A stretch of DNA of 64,000 nucleotides from JACDEA01 sp963742585 (GTDB lineage Bacteria; Actinomycetota; Acidimicrobiia; Acidimicrobiales; JACDEA01), in assembly GCA_963742585.1 (NCBI GenBank), contig CAVUMI010000009.1:1488001-1552000 (forward strand). The letters run 5' to 3'. The notes beneath the pieces were generated by a model that saw nothing but the letters and a program-made list of their open reading frames with translations, was not told the origin of the DNA and ran no database searches. Positions within the stretch are counted from its first letter, which is position 1. The number at the start of each line of letters is the position of its first letter. Both the position numbers and the translations under genes were made by a program. Shown piece after piece: positions 17,820-26,845 of this stretch.

Positions 17820-19210
17820 TGCCAAAACCGCTTGAGCGTGGTCTGCGGATCGAGCTTGGCCCGCATCTCCAACATGGCGGTGTAGTTGGCGAGGACCTCG
17901 GCCGACTCCCCCGGCGGCGTGCGCCGCAGCAGCTCGGCGATGCCATCGGCCATGTCGGGAACGACGTCGGCCTCGACGCCGGCGTATTTGAATCGCAACG
18001 CCATGTCGGCGGCGCGCGTGCCGGTGCAGAGCACGAACGCGCCCGGAGCGATGTCCTCGATGGCGACGTCCCACAACCAACTCAGGTCGCGTCCGTCGGC
18101 GAACCCGTCATTGATCGCGAGCATCAGCCGCGTGTTGTTGGCCTCAGCGAGAAACGTCTGGATGATCTGGTTGAAGCCGGTCGGGTTCTTCACGAGAAGC
18201 AGCTGCAATCGGCGGCCAATCACGTCGACGTCCTCGACCCGACCGAACGGTGCGGTGACGTGAGCCAGAGCGTCGGCCGCTTCGCTCACCGGTATGCCGC
18301 GACTGCGCGCCGCCGAGAGCGCGGCAAGCGCGTTGTACGCGTTGTAGAGGCCGGGCAGCGGGAGATGCACGGTGGTCGCCGTACCGTCGACGTCCACCAG
18401 CAGCCGGCTGCCATCCCCCTCGTGCTCGAACGACTTGAGTTCGATGTCGGTGTCGGGTCGTTCGACGTGGCCGTCGGGACAGCGGTAGTGCCCGAGGTGG
18501 CTGAAGAACACCCGCTCGTACTCCAGGGCCAGGCCGCATTGCGGGCAGTGATCGGAGTCGGACGCCGCGTCGTGCTCCAGCCGGGTGACGTCATGGACGT
18601 CGACGCCGAACCAGCGGACTTCGAGTCGCTCGGCGTAGCGGACGAGGCTGGCCACGAGAGGATCGTCGGCGTTCAAGCTCACCGTCGCGGATCCGTCGAG
18701 GCTGGCGATGGCGCGGCCGATCACCGAGGCGGTGGTGTCGAGCTCTCCATAACGATCGAGCTGATCCCGAAACAGGTTGAGGACGACAACCGTCGACGGC
18801 CGCAGCTGTTCGCACACCGCGGGCATGCTGAACTCGTCCACTTCGATAACCGCGACGTCCTCTTCGAGGCGACCGCGCCACTTCGATCGCTCGAGCAGCG
18901 CCGACGCCACACCCCGCGAGAGATTCGAGCCCGACCGGTTCGTCAGCACGCTCTTGCCCTGCGCTTCGAGGATGGCGACGATCATCTTGGTCGTCGTCGT
19001 TTTGCCGTTGGTGCCAGTGACGACGATGACGCCCTCAGGTAGTTGAGAAACCAAACGGCCGACCATCTTCGGATCGATCCGCTCCGCCACCAGGCCAGGT
19101 AGGGCCGACCCGCCGCCGCGGGTGAGCCGGCGAAGACCGAGCACGGCCTTGCCGACACTGTTGGCCACGACGACGCGCGGGCCGAGCGAACGATCTGAAT
19201 GACTTGCCAC
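17816..19210 (-). CDS. murT: Lipid II isoglutaminyl synthase, MurT subunit
   Basis: Mur-ligase-like ATPase of 464 residues with P-loop TGTNGKTTTTK (65-75), Mur motif NRSGSNLSRG and a zinc-ribbon insertion at about 222-248. The ribbon shows C222-x2-C225 and C244, but the expected fourth Cys is replaced in CPDGH, so H248 may be the fourth ligand. With GatD it converts D-iGlu of the stem peptide to D-iGln, lowering envelope charge. This implies a peptidoglycan-containing Gram-positive-type cell. First gene of the four-gene operon; start at 19210. Confidence 0.92.
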   Translation of the reverse strand: MASHSDRSLGPRVVVANSVGKAVLGLRRLTRGGGSALPGLVAERIDPKMVGRLVSQLPEGVIVVTGTNGKTTTTKMIVAILEAQGKSVLTNRSGSNLSRGVASALLERSKWRGRLEEDVAVIEVDEFSMPAVCEQLRPSTVVVLNLFRDQLDRYGELDTTASVIGRAIASLDGSATVSLNADDPLVASLVRYAERLEVRWFGVDVHDVTRLEHDAASDSDHCPQCGLALEYERVFFSHLGHYRCPDGHVERPDTDIELKSFEHEGDGSRLLVDVDGTATTVHLPLPGLYNAYNALAALSAARSRGIPVSEAADALAHVTAPFGRVEDVDVIGRRLQLLLVKNPTGFNQIIQTFLAEANNTRLMLAINDGFADGRDLSWLWDVAIEDIAPGAFVLCTGTRAADMALRFKYAGVEADVVPDMADGIAELLRRTPPGESAEVLANYTAMLEMRAKLDPQTTLKRFWQ

Positions 19211-19249
19211 CTCGGGAGGTCAACAGTAGGCCTCACCTATGGTGCAGGC

Positions 19250-20242
19250 GTGACTGTAGGCACGACCGTAGGCATGGGCGTCATCGGCTGTGGCGCGATT
19301 GCGCGGCGGGCGCACCTGCCCGCGCTGCTCGCGGCCGGAGCCGATGTCGTCGCCTTCGCCAGCCGCAGTCGCACCTCGGCGGAGGCGGCGCAAGCCGAGG
19401 CCAGCGGCCGCGGCGACGTGATCGACGATTGGCGTCGAGTGCTCGATCGCGACGACGTCGACGCCGTCGCCATCTGCACGCCGAATGGCCTCCACGCCGA
19501 AATGGCCATCGCTGCCGCGCGGGCGGGCAAGCACGTGCTGGTCGAGAAGCCCATCGCCTGCACCTTGGCCGACGCCGACGCCATGGTCGCCGCCGCGGCA
19601 CAGGCCGGCGTGCTGTTGATGACCGCGCACAACCTCCGGTTCTTCGCGCCGTTCGTCGCAGCGCGCGAGGCAGTGGCGCGGGGCGACGTCGGGACCATCG
19701 TCGCGGTGCGGGCCGCCTTCGGGCACGCCGGACCGCAGGCCTGGGCGCCCGAGTCGACGTGGTTCTTCGATCCCGCGCAGGCCGGCGGCGGCGCGCTCAT
19801 CGATCTCGGGATCCATGTCGCCGACCTATTGCGTGCGGTGACCGGCGACGATGTCGTCGAGGTCGCGGCGATGACAACGGGTTCGGCGACCGCGGTGGAG
19901 GACGCCGGAATGGCGCTGCTGCGATTCGCCGGAGGCGCAACCGGAAGCCTCCACGCCAGCTGGATCGCCAAGCCGGGGCCCGATCATCAGCTAACGATCT
20001 TCGGCACCGACGGCACGCTGCACCTCGACAGCGGAACACCGCTGACACTCCGCCCGACAGCGGGTGAATCCCACAAGGTGCCGCCGCCCAGCGAGGTCGT
20101 CGACCCTTACGCCGCCTTTGTCAATTCGGTGGCGACGGGCGCGCCGCTGCCCGTCACCGGCGAAGATGGCCGTGCCGCGCTGGCCATCATCGATGCCGCC
20201 TACCGGGCGGCCTCGAGCGGGGTGACGGTGAAAGTGCTGTGA
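19250..20242 (+). CDS. Gfo/Idh/MocA-family NAD(P)-dependent oxidoreductase
   Basis: N-terminal Rossmann fold (GVIGCGAIARRAHLPAL) and the EKPIA motif with catalytic Lys at about residue 90 (VLVEKPIACT). The C-terminal alpha/beta domain has GGGALIDLGIHVADLL. The GTG at 19250 follows a -10 box TATGGT by 6 bases, matching a leaderless start; an ATG at 19274 would clip the Rossmann strand only slightly. About 330 residues, normal. Such enzymes oxidise or reduce sugars, inositols or related alcohols; substrate not deducible. It overlaps the DinB gene as GTGA. Confidence 0.88.
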   Translation: MTVGTTVGMGVIGCGAIARRAHLPALLAAGADVVAFASRSRTSAEAAQAEASGRGDVIDDWRRVLDRDDVDAVAICTPNGLHAEMAIAAARAGKHVLVEKPIACTLADADAMVAAAAQAGVLLMTAHNLRFFAPFVAAREAVARGDVGTIVAVRAAFGHAGPQAWAPESTWFFDPAQAGGGALIDLGIHVADLLRAVTGDDVVEVAAMTTGSATAVEDAGMALLRFAGGATGSLHASWIAKPGPDHQLTIFGTDGTLHLDSGTPLTLRPTAGESHKVPPPSEVVDPYAAFVNSVATGAPLPVTGEDGRAALAIIDAAYRAASSGVTVKVL

Positions 20243-20760
20243 GGCGATGCGAGGAGTGCGGCTACGACTGGGACGACGCCACGCCGGCCGACGCGTTGCG
20301 CAAGTACGCCGAGCGGTTCCCGCGCCCGCTCAGCCGCTTTCTGTCCAACGAAGATCCCGACGTGGTCCTGCGCACGCGGCCCGAGCCGACCGTCTGGTCG
20401 GCGCTCGAGTACGCCGCCCACACTCGCGACGCGCTCACCTTCTATGCCGAGCGCATTGAGCGCGTCCTAAGTGAAGACCGTCCGCAACTGAGCGCGTTTG
20501 GGTTCGAGCAGGCGGCAGAAGACCGCCGCTACAACGAAGATGACCCGGCCACCGTCGCCGAAGCGCTGGCCAAGGCCGGCCGCGAGATGGCGACGCGTCT
20601 CGACGGGCTGGACGAGTCGCAATGGCGGCGCGTCGGCATCGGGAGCGAGGGCGACGAGCGCACGGTCCTGGACCTAGCGCGCCGCGCCGCCCACGAAGGT
20701 CACCACCACATGCTCGACGTCGGCCGCGTCCTCCGCCACGTCCGCCAACAACTGCCGTAG
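20239..20760 (+). CDS. DinB-like four-helix metalloprotein
   Basis: Protein of 173 residues with the metal-binding His triad of the DinB/YfiT superfamily: EYAAHTRDAL in the second helix and HEGHHHMLD near the C-terminus. The N-terminus adds a small CEECGYDWDD motif. In actinobacteria many members are mycothiol-dependent transferases, but no substrate is evident here. GTG 20239 overlaps the stop of the oxidoreductase gene. Confidence 0.82.
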   Translation: MRRCEECGYDWDDATPADALRKYAERFPRPLSRFLSNEDPDVVLRTRPEPTVWSALEYAAHTRDALTFYAERIERVLSEDRPQLSAFGFEQAAEDRRYNEDDPATVAEALAKAGREMATRLDGLDESQWRRVGIGSEGDERTVLDLARRAAHEGHHHMLDVGRVLRHVRQQLP

Positions 20761-20767
20761 GCGGCGC

Positions 20768-22174
20768 TTACACCTTGGAGCGGTACAGCACCTGGAGTTC
20801 GGTGAAGCCGAGGAGGCCCCAGGGGCCGTTCTCGACGCCGATGCCGCTCCACTTGGCCCCGCCGAACGGCTGGTGCGGCGCGAGCGCGAGGTGGGTGTTG
20901 GCCCAGGCAGTGCCGCACTCGAGACGCGAGGCAACGTCGGCAGCCCGTGACGCGTCAGCGCTCCACACCGAACCGGACAGTCCGAAGTGGGTTGCGTTGG
21001 CCCGCTCGACCGCGTCGTCGAGATCCCGGTACGAGATGACCGGCAGCGCGGGACCGAACTGCTCCTCGTCCACGATGCGGGTGCCGTCGCTCACGTCGGC
21101 CAGGATCGTCGGCTCGAAGAAGTAACCGCCGCCGTCCATTTCCTTGCCGCCGGCCACGGCGCGGGCACCGCCGGCGACCGCGTCGGCCACCAGTTCCTTC
21201 ACTCGCTCGTACTGCGGCTTGTTGTTGATGGGGCCGAGCTGCGTGCCATCGGCCATGCCGTCGCCCACTTTGGCGGCGCGGGCCTTCTCGGCCAGCGCGT
21301 CGACGACGTCGCCGTAGAGCGCCTCGGGCACGTAGACGCGCTTGATCGCCGAACACACTTGGCCGTTGTTGGCGAAGGCCGCGTCGAAGATCTTGCCCGC
21401 GACCGTGGCTACGTCGGCGTCGTCGAGAACGATGGCGGGGTCGTTGCCGCCCAGCTCGAGGGTGACCCGCTTGAGGTCGGGTGCCGCGGCGGCCGCCACC
21501 TTCTTCCCGGTGGCCACCGAGCCCGTGAAGCTCACCTTGCGCGGCACCGGGTGGCTCGTCATCCACGCCCCGAGCTCGTCGCCACCGCTGACGACGTTGA
21601 GGACGCCGGGCGGCAGCACGCTGCGCAGGATCTCGCCGAGCTTCAGCGTGGCCAGCGGCGTGTAGGGCGACGGCTTGAGAACCATGGTGTTTCCGGCCAG
21701 CAGCGCCGGTGCGATCTTCCACGAGGCGAGGATGAGCGGGAAGTTCCACGGCGTGATCGCGGCAACGACGCCGAGGGACCGGCGAATGACCTCGACGAAC
21801 GCGTTGTCGTCGTCCTGGATTACCTCACGCGGCACTTCAAGACCGGCGAAGTACTGCAGCCAGACCCCTGCGCCGAACACCTCGATGGTGGCCTCGCCGA
21901 TCGGCTTGCCCTGCTCGGCGGTGAGGACCGGCGCCAGCTCGCCGGCCGAGGCCATGATCACCTCGGCCGCCTTGTTCAGCGTGGCGCGCCGCGCCGCCTC
22001 GTCGAGCTTCCAGTCGCGATAGGCCTTGGCCGAGGACTCGAAGGCGGCGTCGAGCTGCTCCTTCGTGGCGCTGGGCGCTTCGGCGTGGCCTTCGCCGGTG
22101 GACGGGTTGATCACCGTAAAGGTGTCTTCCGTCGGCACCGCCTCGCCACTGATGGTCATCGTGAAGTCGCTCAT
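20768..22174 (-). CDS. NAD(P)-dependent aldehyde dehydrogenase
   Basis: A 468-residue ALDH with all core motifs: oxyanion N144 in TPWNFPL, cofactor motif FTGSVATGKK at 216-225, general base E240 in TLELGGNDP and nucleophile C274 in NNGQVCSAIKR. Oxidises aldehydes to carboxylates in the cytoplasm; substrate range unknown. A strong ribosome-binding site AAGGAGG lies 10 bases before the ATG, unlike the leaderless genes around it. The C-terminal LLGFTELQVLYRSKV matches the family of fatty or aromatic aldehyde enzymes. Confidence 0.92.
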   Translation of the reverse strand: MSDFTMTISGEAVPTEDTFTVINPSTGEGHAEAPSATKEQLDAAFESSAKAYRDWKLDEAARRATLNKAAEVIMASAGELAPVLTAEQGKPIGEATIEVFGAGVWLQYFAGLEVPREVIQDDDNAFVEVIRRSLGVVAAITPWNFPLILASWKIAPALLAGNTMVLKPSPYTPLATLKLGEILRSVLPPGVLNVVSGGDELGAWMTSHPVPRKVSFTGSVATGKKVAAAAAPDLKRVTLELGGNDPAIVLDDADVATVAGKIFDAAFANNGQVCSAIKRVYVPEALYGDVVDALAEKARAAKVGDGMADGTQLGPINNKPQYERVKELVADAVAGGARAVAGGKEMDGGGYFFEPTILADVSDGTRIVDEEQFGPALPVISYRDLDDAVERANATHFGLSGSVWSADASRAADVASRLECGTAWANTHLALAPHQPFGGAKWSGIGVENGPWGLLGFTELQVLYRSKV

Positions 22175-22200
22175 TCGCCTTCGCCTCCTTGGGGTCCGCT

Positions 22201-23217
22201 CTAGGTTCGCACGTCTGAACCTCGGCGTGCCGCTAAGCGACGCAAGAGGCCAAGCGCGGCCAGCACCGCGAGTGGGAGTCCAACGGAGCGGTTCGCACCC
22301 GTCACCGCGAGCGTGACGCCGCTAGGGGCGGCGATCGGCGCCGGATACCCACTGGCCCGGATCGCCGCGACGAGGAGCCGGCTGGTCTCGGCCATCTGTA
22401 GGGCGTTGGGGTGCACGACATAGCTCAGTGGCACGGCGACGATGCCGTTGACCCACGCCGTCCCCGGCAACTGGCACGGATCGTGGCCGACGCTGGACGC
22501 ATACGTGTCGACGAAGGTGTCGCCCGCGGCGCGTGTCCGCGCCTCGAGCATGGCGTTGAGTTCGACCAACTTCGCCCGGAAGTACACCACGTCCTCGGGT
22601 AGGAACGGCAGGTATGGCCAGCAGCCCTCGCCGGAGTCCGGGAACATGTGCGGGTACCCCACTACGAACACGCGGGCCGCCGGTGCGCGTCGGTGGATGG
22701 CGGCCAGCGCGGCGTCGATCTTGGGCGCGGTGCGTGCGATCTCGCGCGACATCTGGTCCACGCCGCCGGCCGTCATCGCATCGACGCACGGCGGCTGACC
22801 GACAGGCGGAGGCGCAAAGCGCAGGCAGTTGATCACCGCGAGGCCCAAACCCATGTCGTTGCCGCCGATGCCGACGCTCACGATCGCCGCGTCGGGCGCC
22901 AGCGCGTTGAACTGCGGCGGGTTGACGCCGCCCAGCGTCAGACCGGTCTGCGGCGACGTGAAGTGCGACGTGTCCGCCTGACCGCAGCTCACGTCGCGGA
23001 AGACAGCCACCTTCAGCGCCGCGGCGGCCAGCGCCGGGTAGTTGTGATCAGAGCGCCCGCAGTCGATCGGTGTCCCGGTCTGCATCGGTACGAGTGGGCC
23101 GGACGTGTACGAGTCGCCCAGCGCGACATACGCCGCCGGGGCCGGTGCGGAGGCCGACGGCCGCATCGGCACGAAAACCGCGGTCACCGCCACCACGAGC
23201 CCCAGCAGCCAACGCAC
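22201..23217 (-). CDS. Secreted SGNH/GDSL hydrolase with LAxTG class E sorting signal
   Basis: Signal peptide of about 27 residues, then the SGNH blocks: nucleophile S36 in ALGDSYTSG, GGND at 118-121 and catalytic H269 in VVHPNALQM. Paired cysteines suggest an extracytoplasmic enzyme, an esterase or lipase of the actinobacterial secreted type. The C-terminus has LAVTG at 303-307, a hydrophobic helix and then RRLAARR, which is a class E sortase anchor signal, so cell-wall attachment is predicted. The GTG start at 23217 lies only 3 bases after the end of tRNA-Val on the same strand, so the gene may be read through from the tRNA promoter. Confidence 0.87.
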   Translation of the reverse strand: MRWLLGLVVAVTAVFVPMRPSASAPAPAAYVALGDSYTSGPLVPMQTGTPIDCGRSDHNYPALAAAALKVAVFRDVSCGQADTSHFTSPQTGLTLGGVNPPQFNALAPDAAIVSVGIGGNDMGLGLAVINCLRFAPPPVGQPPCVDAMTAGGVDQMSREIARTAPKIDAALAAIHRRAPAARVFVVGYPHMFPDSGEGCWPYLPFLPEDVVYFRAKLVELNAMLEARTRAAGDTFVDTYASSVGHDPCQLPGTAWVNGIVAVPLSYVVHPNALQMAETSRLLVAAIRASGYPAPIAAPSGVTLAVTGANRSVGLPLAVLAALGLLRRLAARRGSDVRT

Positions 23218-23220
23218 GGG

Positions 23221-23293
23221 TGGGCCGTAGAGGACTTGAACCTCTGACCCCTTGCGTGTCGAGCAAGTGCTCTGCCAACTGAGCTAACGGCCC
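23221..23293 (-). tRNA. tRNA-Val(GAC)
   Basis: Folds as a full cloverleaf read on the minus strand: acceptor GGGCCGT/ACGGCCC, D-arm GCTC/GAGC, anticodon stem CTTGC/GCAAG with 7-base loop TCGACAC (anticodon GAC), T-arm AGAGG/CCTCT and discriminator A. CCA is not encoded. The base before the anticodon is C where U33 is nearly universal. Confidence 0.9.
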
Positions 23294-23331
23294 CGGACCG
23301 TCAAAAGTAGCAGCGGGTCTACTCCGCCTCG

Positions 23332-25020
23332 CTACATAGTCTCGGCGAAGCTGACTTCGCCTTCGCCCCGCAGGACGTTCTTGAGCAATTTGCCCGACGC
23401 GTTGCGCGGCAGTGCGTCGGTGACGATGTCCACATAGGTGGGCACCTTGAAGTTGGCCAGCGTGCCGGCGACCCAGTCCCGCACCTCCGCATCGGTGATC
23501 GAGTGGCCCGGCTCGACGCGTACGACCGCCTTGACCTCCTCCCCCAGCGATTGGTGGGGCACACCGATCACTGCGGCCTCGGCAATAGCTGGGTGTTCAG
23601 CCAGCCGGTTTTCGATCTCGACGCAGTACACGTTCTCGCCGCCGCGGATGATCATGTCCTTGGCCCGGTCGGTGATGTAGAGGAAGCCCTCGTCGTCGAT
23701 GTAACCGATGTCGCCCGAGTGCAACCACCCGTCAGTCACCGACTCGGCGGTGGCCTCGGGCTTGTTCCAGTAGCCGGGCATGATGATCGGCCCCTTGATC
23801 CACACCTCGCCGAGATCGCCGATCGGCGCGTCGGATCCGTCATCGCGCACGATGCGTATCTCGACAACCGGCATCGGCCGACCGACCGAGTCGGGCCGCT
23901 CCAAGAACTCCGGTCCCGAGATCGCCGTCGCCACCGAACTCGACTCGGTGAGCCCGTACGCGTTGCCGAGCGTCTTCACCGCGCCGAACGTTTCCTGCAC
24001 GCGACGCTGCAGCTCGGCCGCCGAGGGCGACCCGCCGTACGCAACCGTGGCCACCGTCGACAGGTCGTAGTTGTGACGGTCGGGATGTTCGACCACGCGC
24101 CACACCATCGTCGGCACCGTCGCCCACACCGAGACCTTCTCGTCCTCGATGAGCTGCATCGCCTTCTCGGGCTCGAACTTGCCCACCGGTATGACGAGCT
24201 TGATGCCGGCGAGGAGCCCCACAACCATCCCTGAGTGACAGCCCGACACGTGGAACATGGGCGAGGTCAGCAGCGACGCGGTTTGGCCGCCGCTCTGCAG
24301 CGGGTCGCCGGACGACGGGTTCCGCATTGCACCGGCGATGGCGTTGTACATCGTGTTCTGCAGGTTGGCGATCATCGACCGGTGCGTCGAGATAGCGCCC
24401 TTGGGCTTGCCCGTCGTCCCGCTCGTATAGAAGATGACCGCGGGGTCGTCCTCTTCGATCGGGCCGGACGCCAGTTCGCCGGACCATGTCTCGTCGAGCA
24501 GCTCGCCGAAGTTGTCCTCGACGATGTACACCGCATCGAGGCCGAGCTTGTCGACCTGGTCGGCGATGCGTTCGTAGCGCCCGCGATCGGCGATCAGCAC
24601 CCGCGCGCCGGAGTCCTCGAGTCCGTAGACGATCTCGTCGGCCTTCCACCATCCGTTGAGGCCCACCAGAATCGCGCCCAGGTTCACCGTCCCCCAGAAC
24701 GCGTACACCCACTCGGGATTGTTGGCCGACAGCACCGCGACCCGGTCACCCCGCCCGATGCCGTGGCGCGCGGCCAGCGCAGCGGAAACCCGGTTGGCGC
24801 CCTCGGCGAACTCGGCAAAGCCGATGCGGCGGTCGCCATACACGATGTGCGTGGCCCCGTCGCCGTCTCCCCGCATGGCCGCCATCGGGAAGATCTCCCG
24901 CAGCGAGCGCATCCGGTCCTTGAAAACCTTCATCTCGACGCCCCGGACGGTATCCCGCGCCACCTCAAAGGCGCCCCCGGGACCTGTGAGCATTTCCTCG
25001 ACTTCTGTGCTGGTCGCCAT
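23332..25020 (-). CDS. AMP-forming acyl-CoA synthetase
   Basis: ANL superfamily enzyme of 562 residues. It has the P-loop FYTSGTTGKPKGA at about 210, the adenine-binding NAYGLTESSS, the hinge region YITDRAKDMIIRGGENVY and the catalytic Lys in PRNASGKLLKNVL near the C-terminus. It activates a carboxylic acid (medium/long-chain or aromatic) to an acyl-CoA by way of an acyl-AMP. Standalone, 35 bases downstream of the tRNA-Val 5' end and divergent from the phosphatase gene. Substrate unknown; the window holds many acyl-CoA enzymes. Confidence 0.9.
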   Translation of the reverse strand: MATSTEVEEMLTGPGGAFEVARDTVRGVEMKVFKDRMRSLREIFPMAAMRGDGDGATHIVYGDRRIGFAEFAEGANRVSAALAARHGIGRGDRVAVLSANNPEWVYAFWGTVNLGAILVGLNGWWKADEIVYGLEDSGARVLIADRGRYERIADQVDKLGLDAVYIVEDNFGELLDETWSGELASGPIEEDDPAVIFYTSGTTGKPKGAISTHRSMIANLQNTMYNAIAGAMRNPSSGDPLQSGGQTASLLTSPMFHVSGCHSGMVVGLLAGIKLVIPVGKFEPEKAMQLIEDEKVSVWATVPTMVWRVVEHPDRHNYDLSTVATVAYGGSPSAAELQRRVQETFGAVKTLGNAYGLTESSSVATAISGPEFLERPDSVGRPMPVVEIRIVRDDGSDAPIGDLGEVWIKGPIIMPGYWNKPEATAESVTDGWLHSGDIGYIDDEGFLYITDRAKDMIIRGGENVYCVEIENRLAEHPAIAEAAVIGVPHQSLGEEVKAVVRVEPGHSITDAEVRDWVAGTLANFKVPTYVDIVTDALPRNASGKLLKNVLRGEGEVSFAETM

Positions 25021-25127
25021 TGTGGTCGGATTCTGACAGGAGCCTGAGGGGTACGTAGCGCCCGGCGGTTGGCCTCGTCGCGGCGGCGGACGCGGCGGGG
25101 TCGGCTGCCGTTAACCTTGCAGCCCTG

Positions 25128-26768
25128 GTGCCCGAAGCGGAAGCAACCTCGGAGCCCGCCGAACTCGCTGCAGTACTGGCTGATGCGGCGCTTGCCCTCC
25201 ACGGCGAGCCGAACCTCTCGCGCGCCGTTGCGTGGGCCACGGCCGCGGCGTGCGACCTCACGGACTGCGCCGAATGCTTCTACGTTCCCTTTCCCGGCGA
25301 GCGGCTCACGGGACTGCGCGAGCCCATGCACCTGACCACGGTCCGCCGTCGCCTCGACCCCGCGATGCAACGCGGCCTGCTCGTGCGTATCGACGACGTA
25401 GCCGCCGACCCGCGCTTTGGAATGGCCGCGGCGGTGGCCGAGGGCATGGGCAGCCTCCTGGCGGTCTCGGTCCGGGCCGCCGATGGCTCCGCCCACGGCT
25501 ACCTGCTGCTCCGCCATCCGGAGCCGTCGCACTACGCGGACGCCCACGAGCGATCGACGCTGGTCCTGGCCAATCATCTCGGCGTCGCGCTCGATCGGCA
25601 CGTGATGCTGACCGAGCTGGCCGCCGCCCAGCGGGCGATCGTCCACGAGCTCCAAGAATCCGTGCTCCCCCCGCCGCCCGACGTGCCCAACGTCGAGCTC
25701 GGCCGCTATTACGTCGGCGCCGAAAGCGCGTTCTCCACCGGCGGCGACATCTACGACTGGGTGGTGTTGCCCGACGGCGATCTGCACATCGCGGTCGTCG
25801 ACATCATGGGCAAGGGCGTCTCGGCGACGAAGGACGCGCTCACCGTCACGCACGCCCTCAGATTGCTCGCGCTCGAAGGCTGCCCATTGGCCGATCTCGT
25901 AGCCAAGGCCGACCCGCTGGTTACCGCGCAGAACCCCGATCTTGTGGCGACGCTCATGGTCGGGCACTACTCGCCTGCGACCGGTGCGCTTCGCCTCGTC
26001 GGCGCGGGACATCCGCCCGCGCTGGTCGTTCGCGGCACTGAGGTGGAGGAGTTGGCGGCCGAAGGCATCGCACTGGGCTGGCCGGGCGCGCGTTCGTTCC
26101 AGGTCGTCGAGACCCAGCTGGGCCGCGGCGACACGCTGATTCTCTATACGGACGGCCTCATCGAGAGCACTCGCGACATCATCAAAGGTCTCGAGAACCT
26201 TCATCTCGCCGCGCTGGAGACGGCCGGCTATCCCGCGGCCAGCCTCGCCCGGGCGCTCGTCGATCGCGCCCTGCGTGGCGCCGTGCGCGCCGACGACTCT
26301 CTCGCATTGGTCCTGCGGCGGCGGGTCCCGCCCGCCGATCCCGCCCGGCCGACGTTGGCGCCCTTCGAGTACCGGTTCACGCCCCACGTCGCGGCAATAT
26401 CGCTGGCCCGCAACCTGCTGGAGGATTGGCTCATCCGGGTGCCGCTCGATCGGAGCGACACCGACGATCTGGTGCTGGTTGCCTCGGAGTTGTGCACCAA
26501 CGCGGTGCGGCACGCCCGCGGCGACGCCAGCGTGTCGTTGCGGGCCTACGCCGACGGCACCGACATCGTCCTGGGCGTCGAGGACGACGGCGGCGAGACC
26601 GTCACGCCGCCGGTGGCCGAGCCTCCCGATGCCGACGCCGAAGCCGGTCGGGGACTGTTCCTGGCCCAGACGCTCACCGACGAGCTCTGGACCCGCTCGG
26701 ACGGCACGCTCACGATCGTCGAATGCCGGAAGAAGAGTGTGATTCCCTACGCCGAGTCCCCCGTGTGA
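25128..26768 (+). CDS. GAF-SpoIIE phosphatase-HATPase regulator of an anti-sigma pathway
   Basis: Three domains in 546 residues: a GAF-like sensor (about 10-175), a PP2C/SpoIIE phosphatase (about 190-385) with metal-binding FSTGGDIYDWV and VVDIMGKGVSA, DSLALVL and the LYTDGLIES block, then an RsbW-like HATPase (about 400-535) with ELCTNAVRHA and AGRGLFLAQ. The phosphatase would dephosphorylate an STAS anti-anti-sigma factor, while the kinase-like domain is of anti-sigma type. One protein therefore combines activator and inhibitor modules of a SigB/SigF-type stress switch. The next gene, csbD, has a SigB-like promoter, which fits. GTG start. Confidence 0.9.
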   Translation: MPEAEATSEPAELAAVLADAALALHGEPNLSRAVAWATAAACDLTDCAECFYVPFPGERLTGLREPMHLTTVRRRLDPAMQRGLLVRIDDVAADPRFGMAAAVAEGMGSLLAVSVRAADGSAHGYLLLRHPEPSHYADAHERSTLVLANHLGVALDRHVMLTELAAAQRAIVHELQESVLPPPPDVPNVELGRYYVGAESAFSTGGDIYDWVVLPDGDLHIAVVDIMGKGVSATKDALTVTHALRLLALEGCPLADLVAKADPLVTAQNPDLVATLMVGHYSPATGALRLVGAGHPPALVVRGTEVEELAAEGIALGWPGARSFQVVETQLGRGDTLILYTDGLIESTRDIIKGLENLHLAALETAGYPAASLARALVDRALRGAVRADDSLALVLRRRVPPADPARPTLAPFEYRFTPHVAAISLARNLLEDWLIRVPLDRSDTDDLVLVASELCTNAVRHARGDASVSLRAYADGTDIVLGVEDDGGETVTPPVAEPPDADAEAGRGLFLAQTLTDELWTRSDGTLTIVECRKKSVIPYAESPV

Positions 26769-26782
26769 CACACGTCTAAACC

Positions 26783-26806
26783 GTTTCCTGGGGTTATGCA
26801 GGGGTA
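26783..26806 (+). promoter_or_regulatory. SigB/SigF-type promoter of csbD
   Basis: GTTT (26783-26786) and GGGGTA (26801-26806) match the GTTT-N13-16-GGGTA consensus of general-stress sigma factors of Gram-positive bacteria. It lies about 40 bases before the csbD start, which has the ribosome-binding site AAGGAG. Confidence 0.65.
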
Positions 26807-26845
26807 CAAGTCCAGCAAGCACCCCCCACCCTAAGGAGCTAACAG

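Noticed and set aside
20987..22204. 405-codon plus-strand frame opposite the aldehyde dehydrogenase
   Set aside because: Antisense shadow; the minus strand has complete catalytic motifs.
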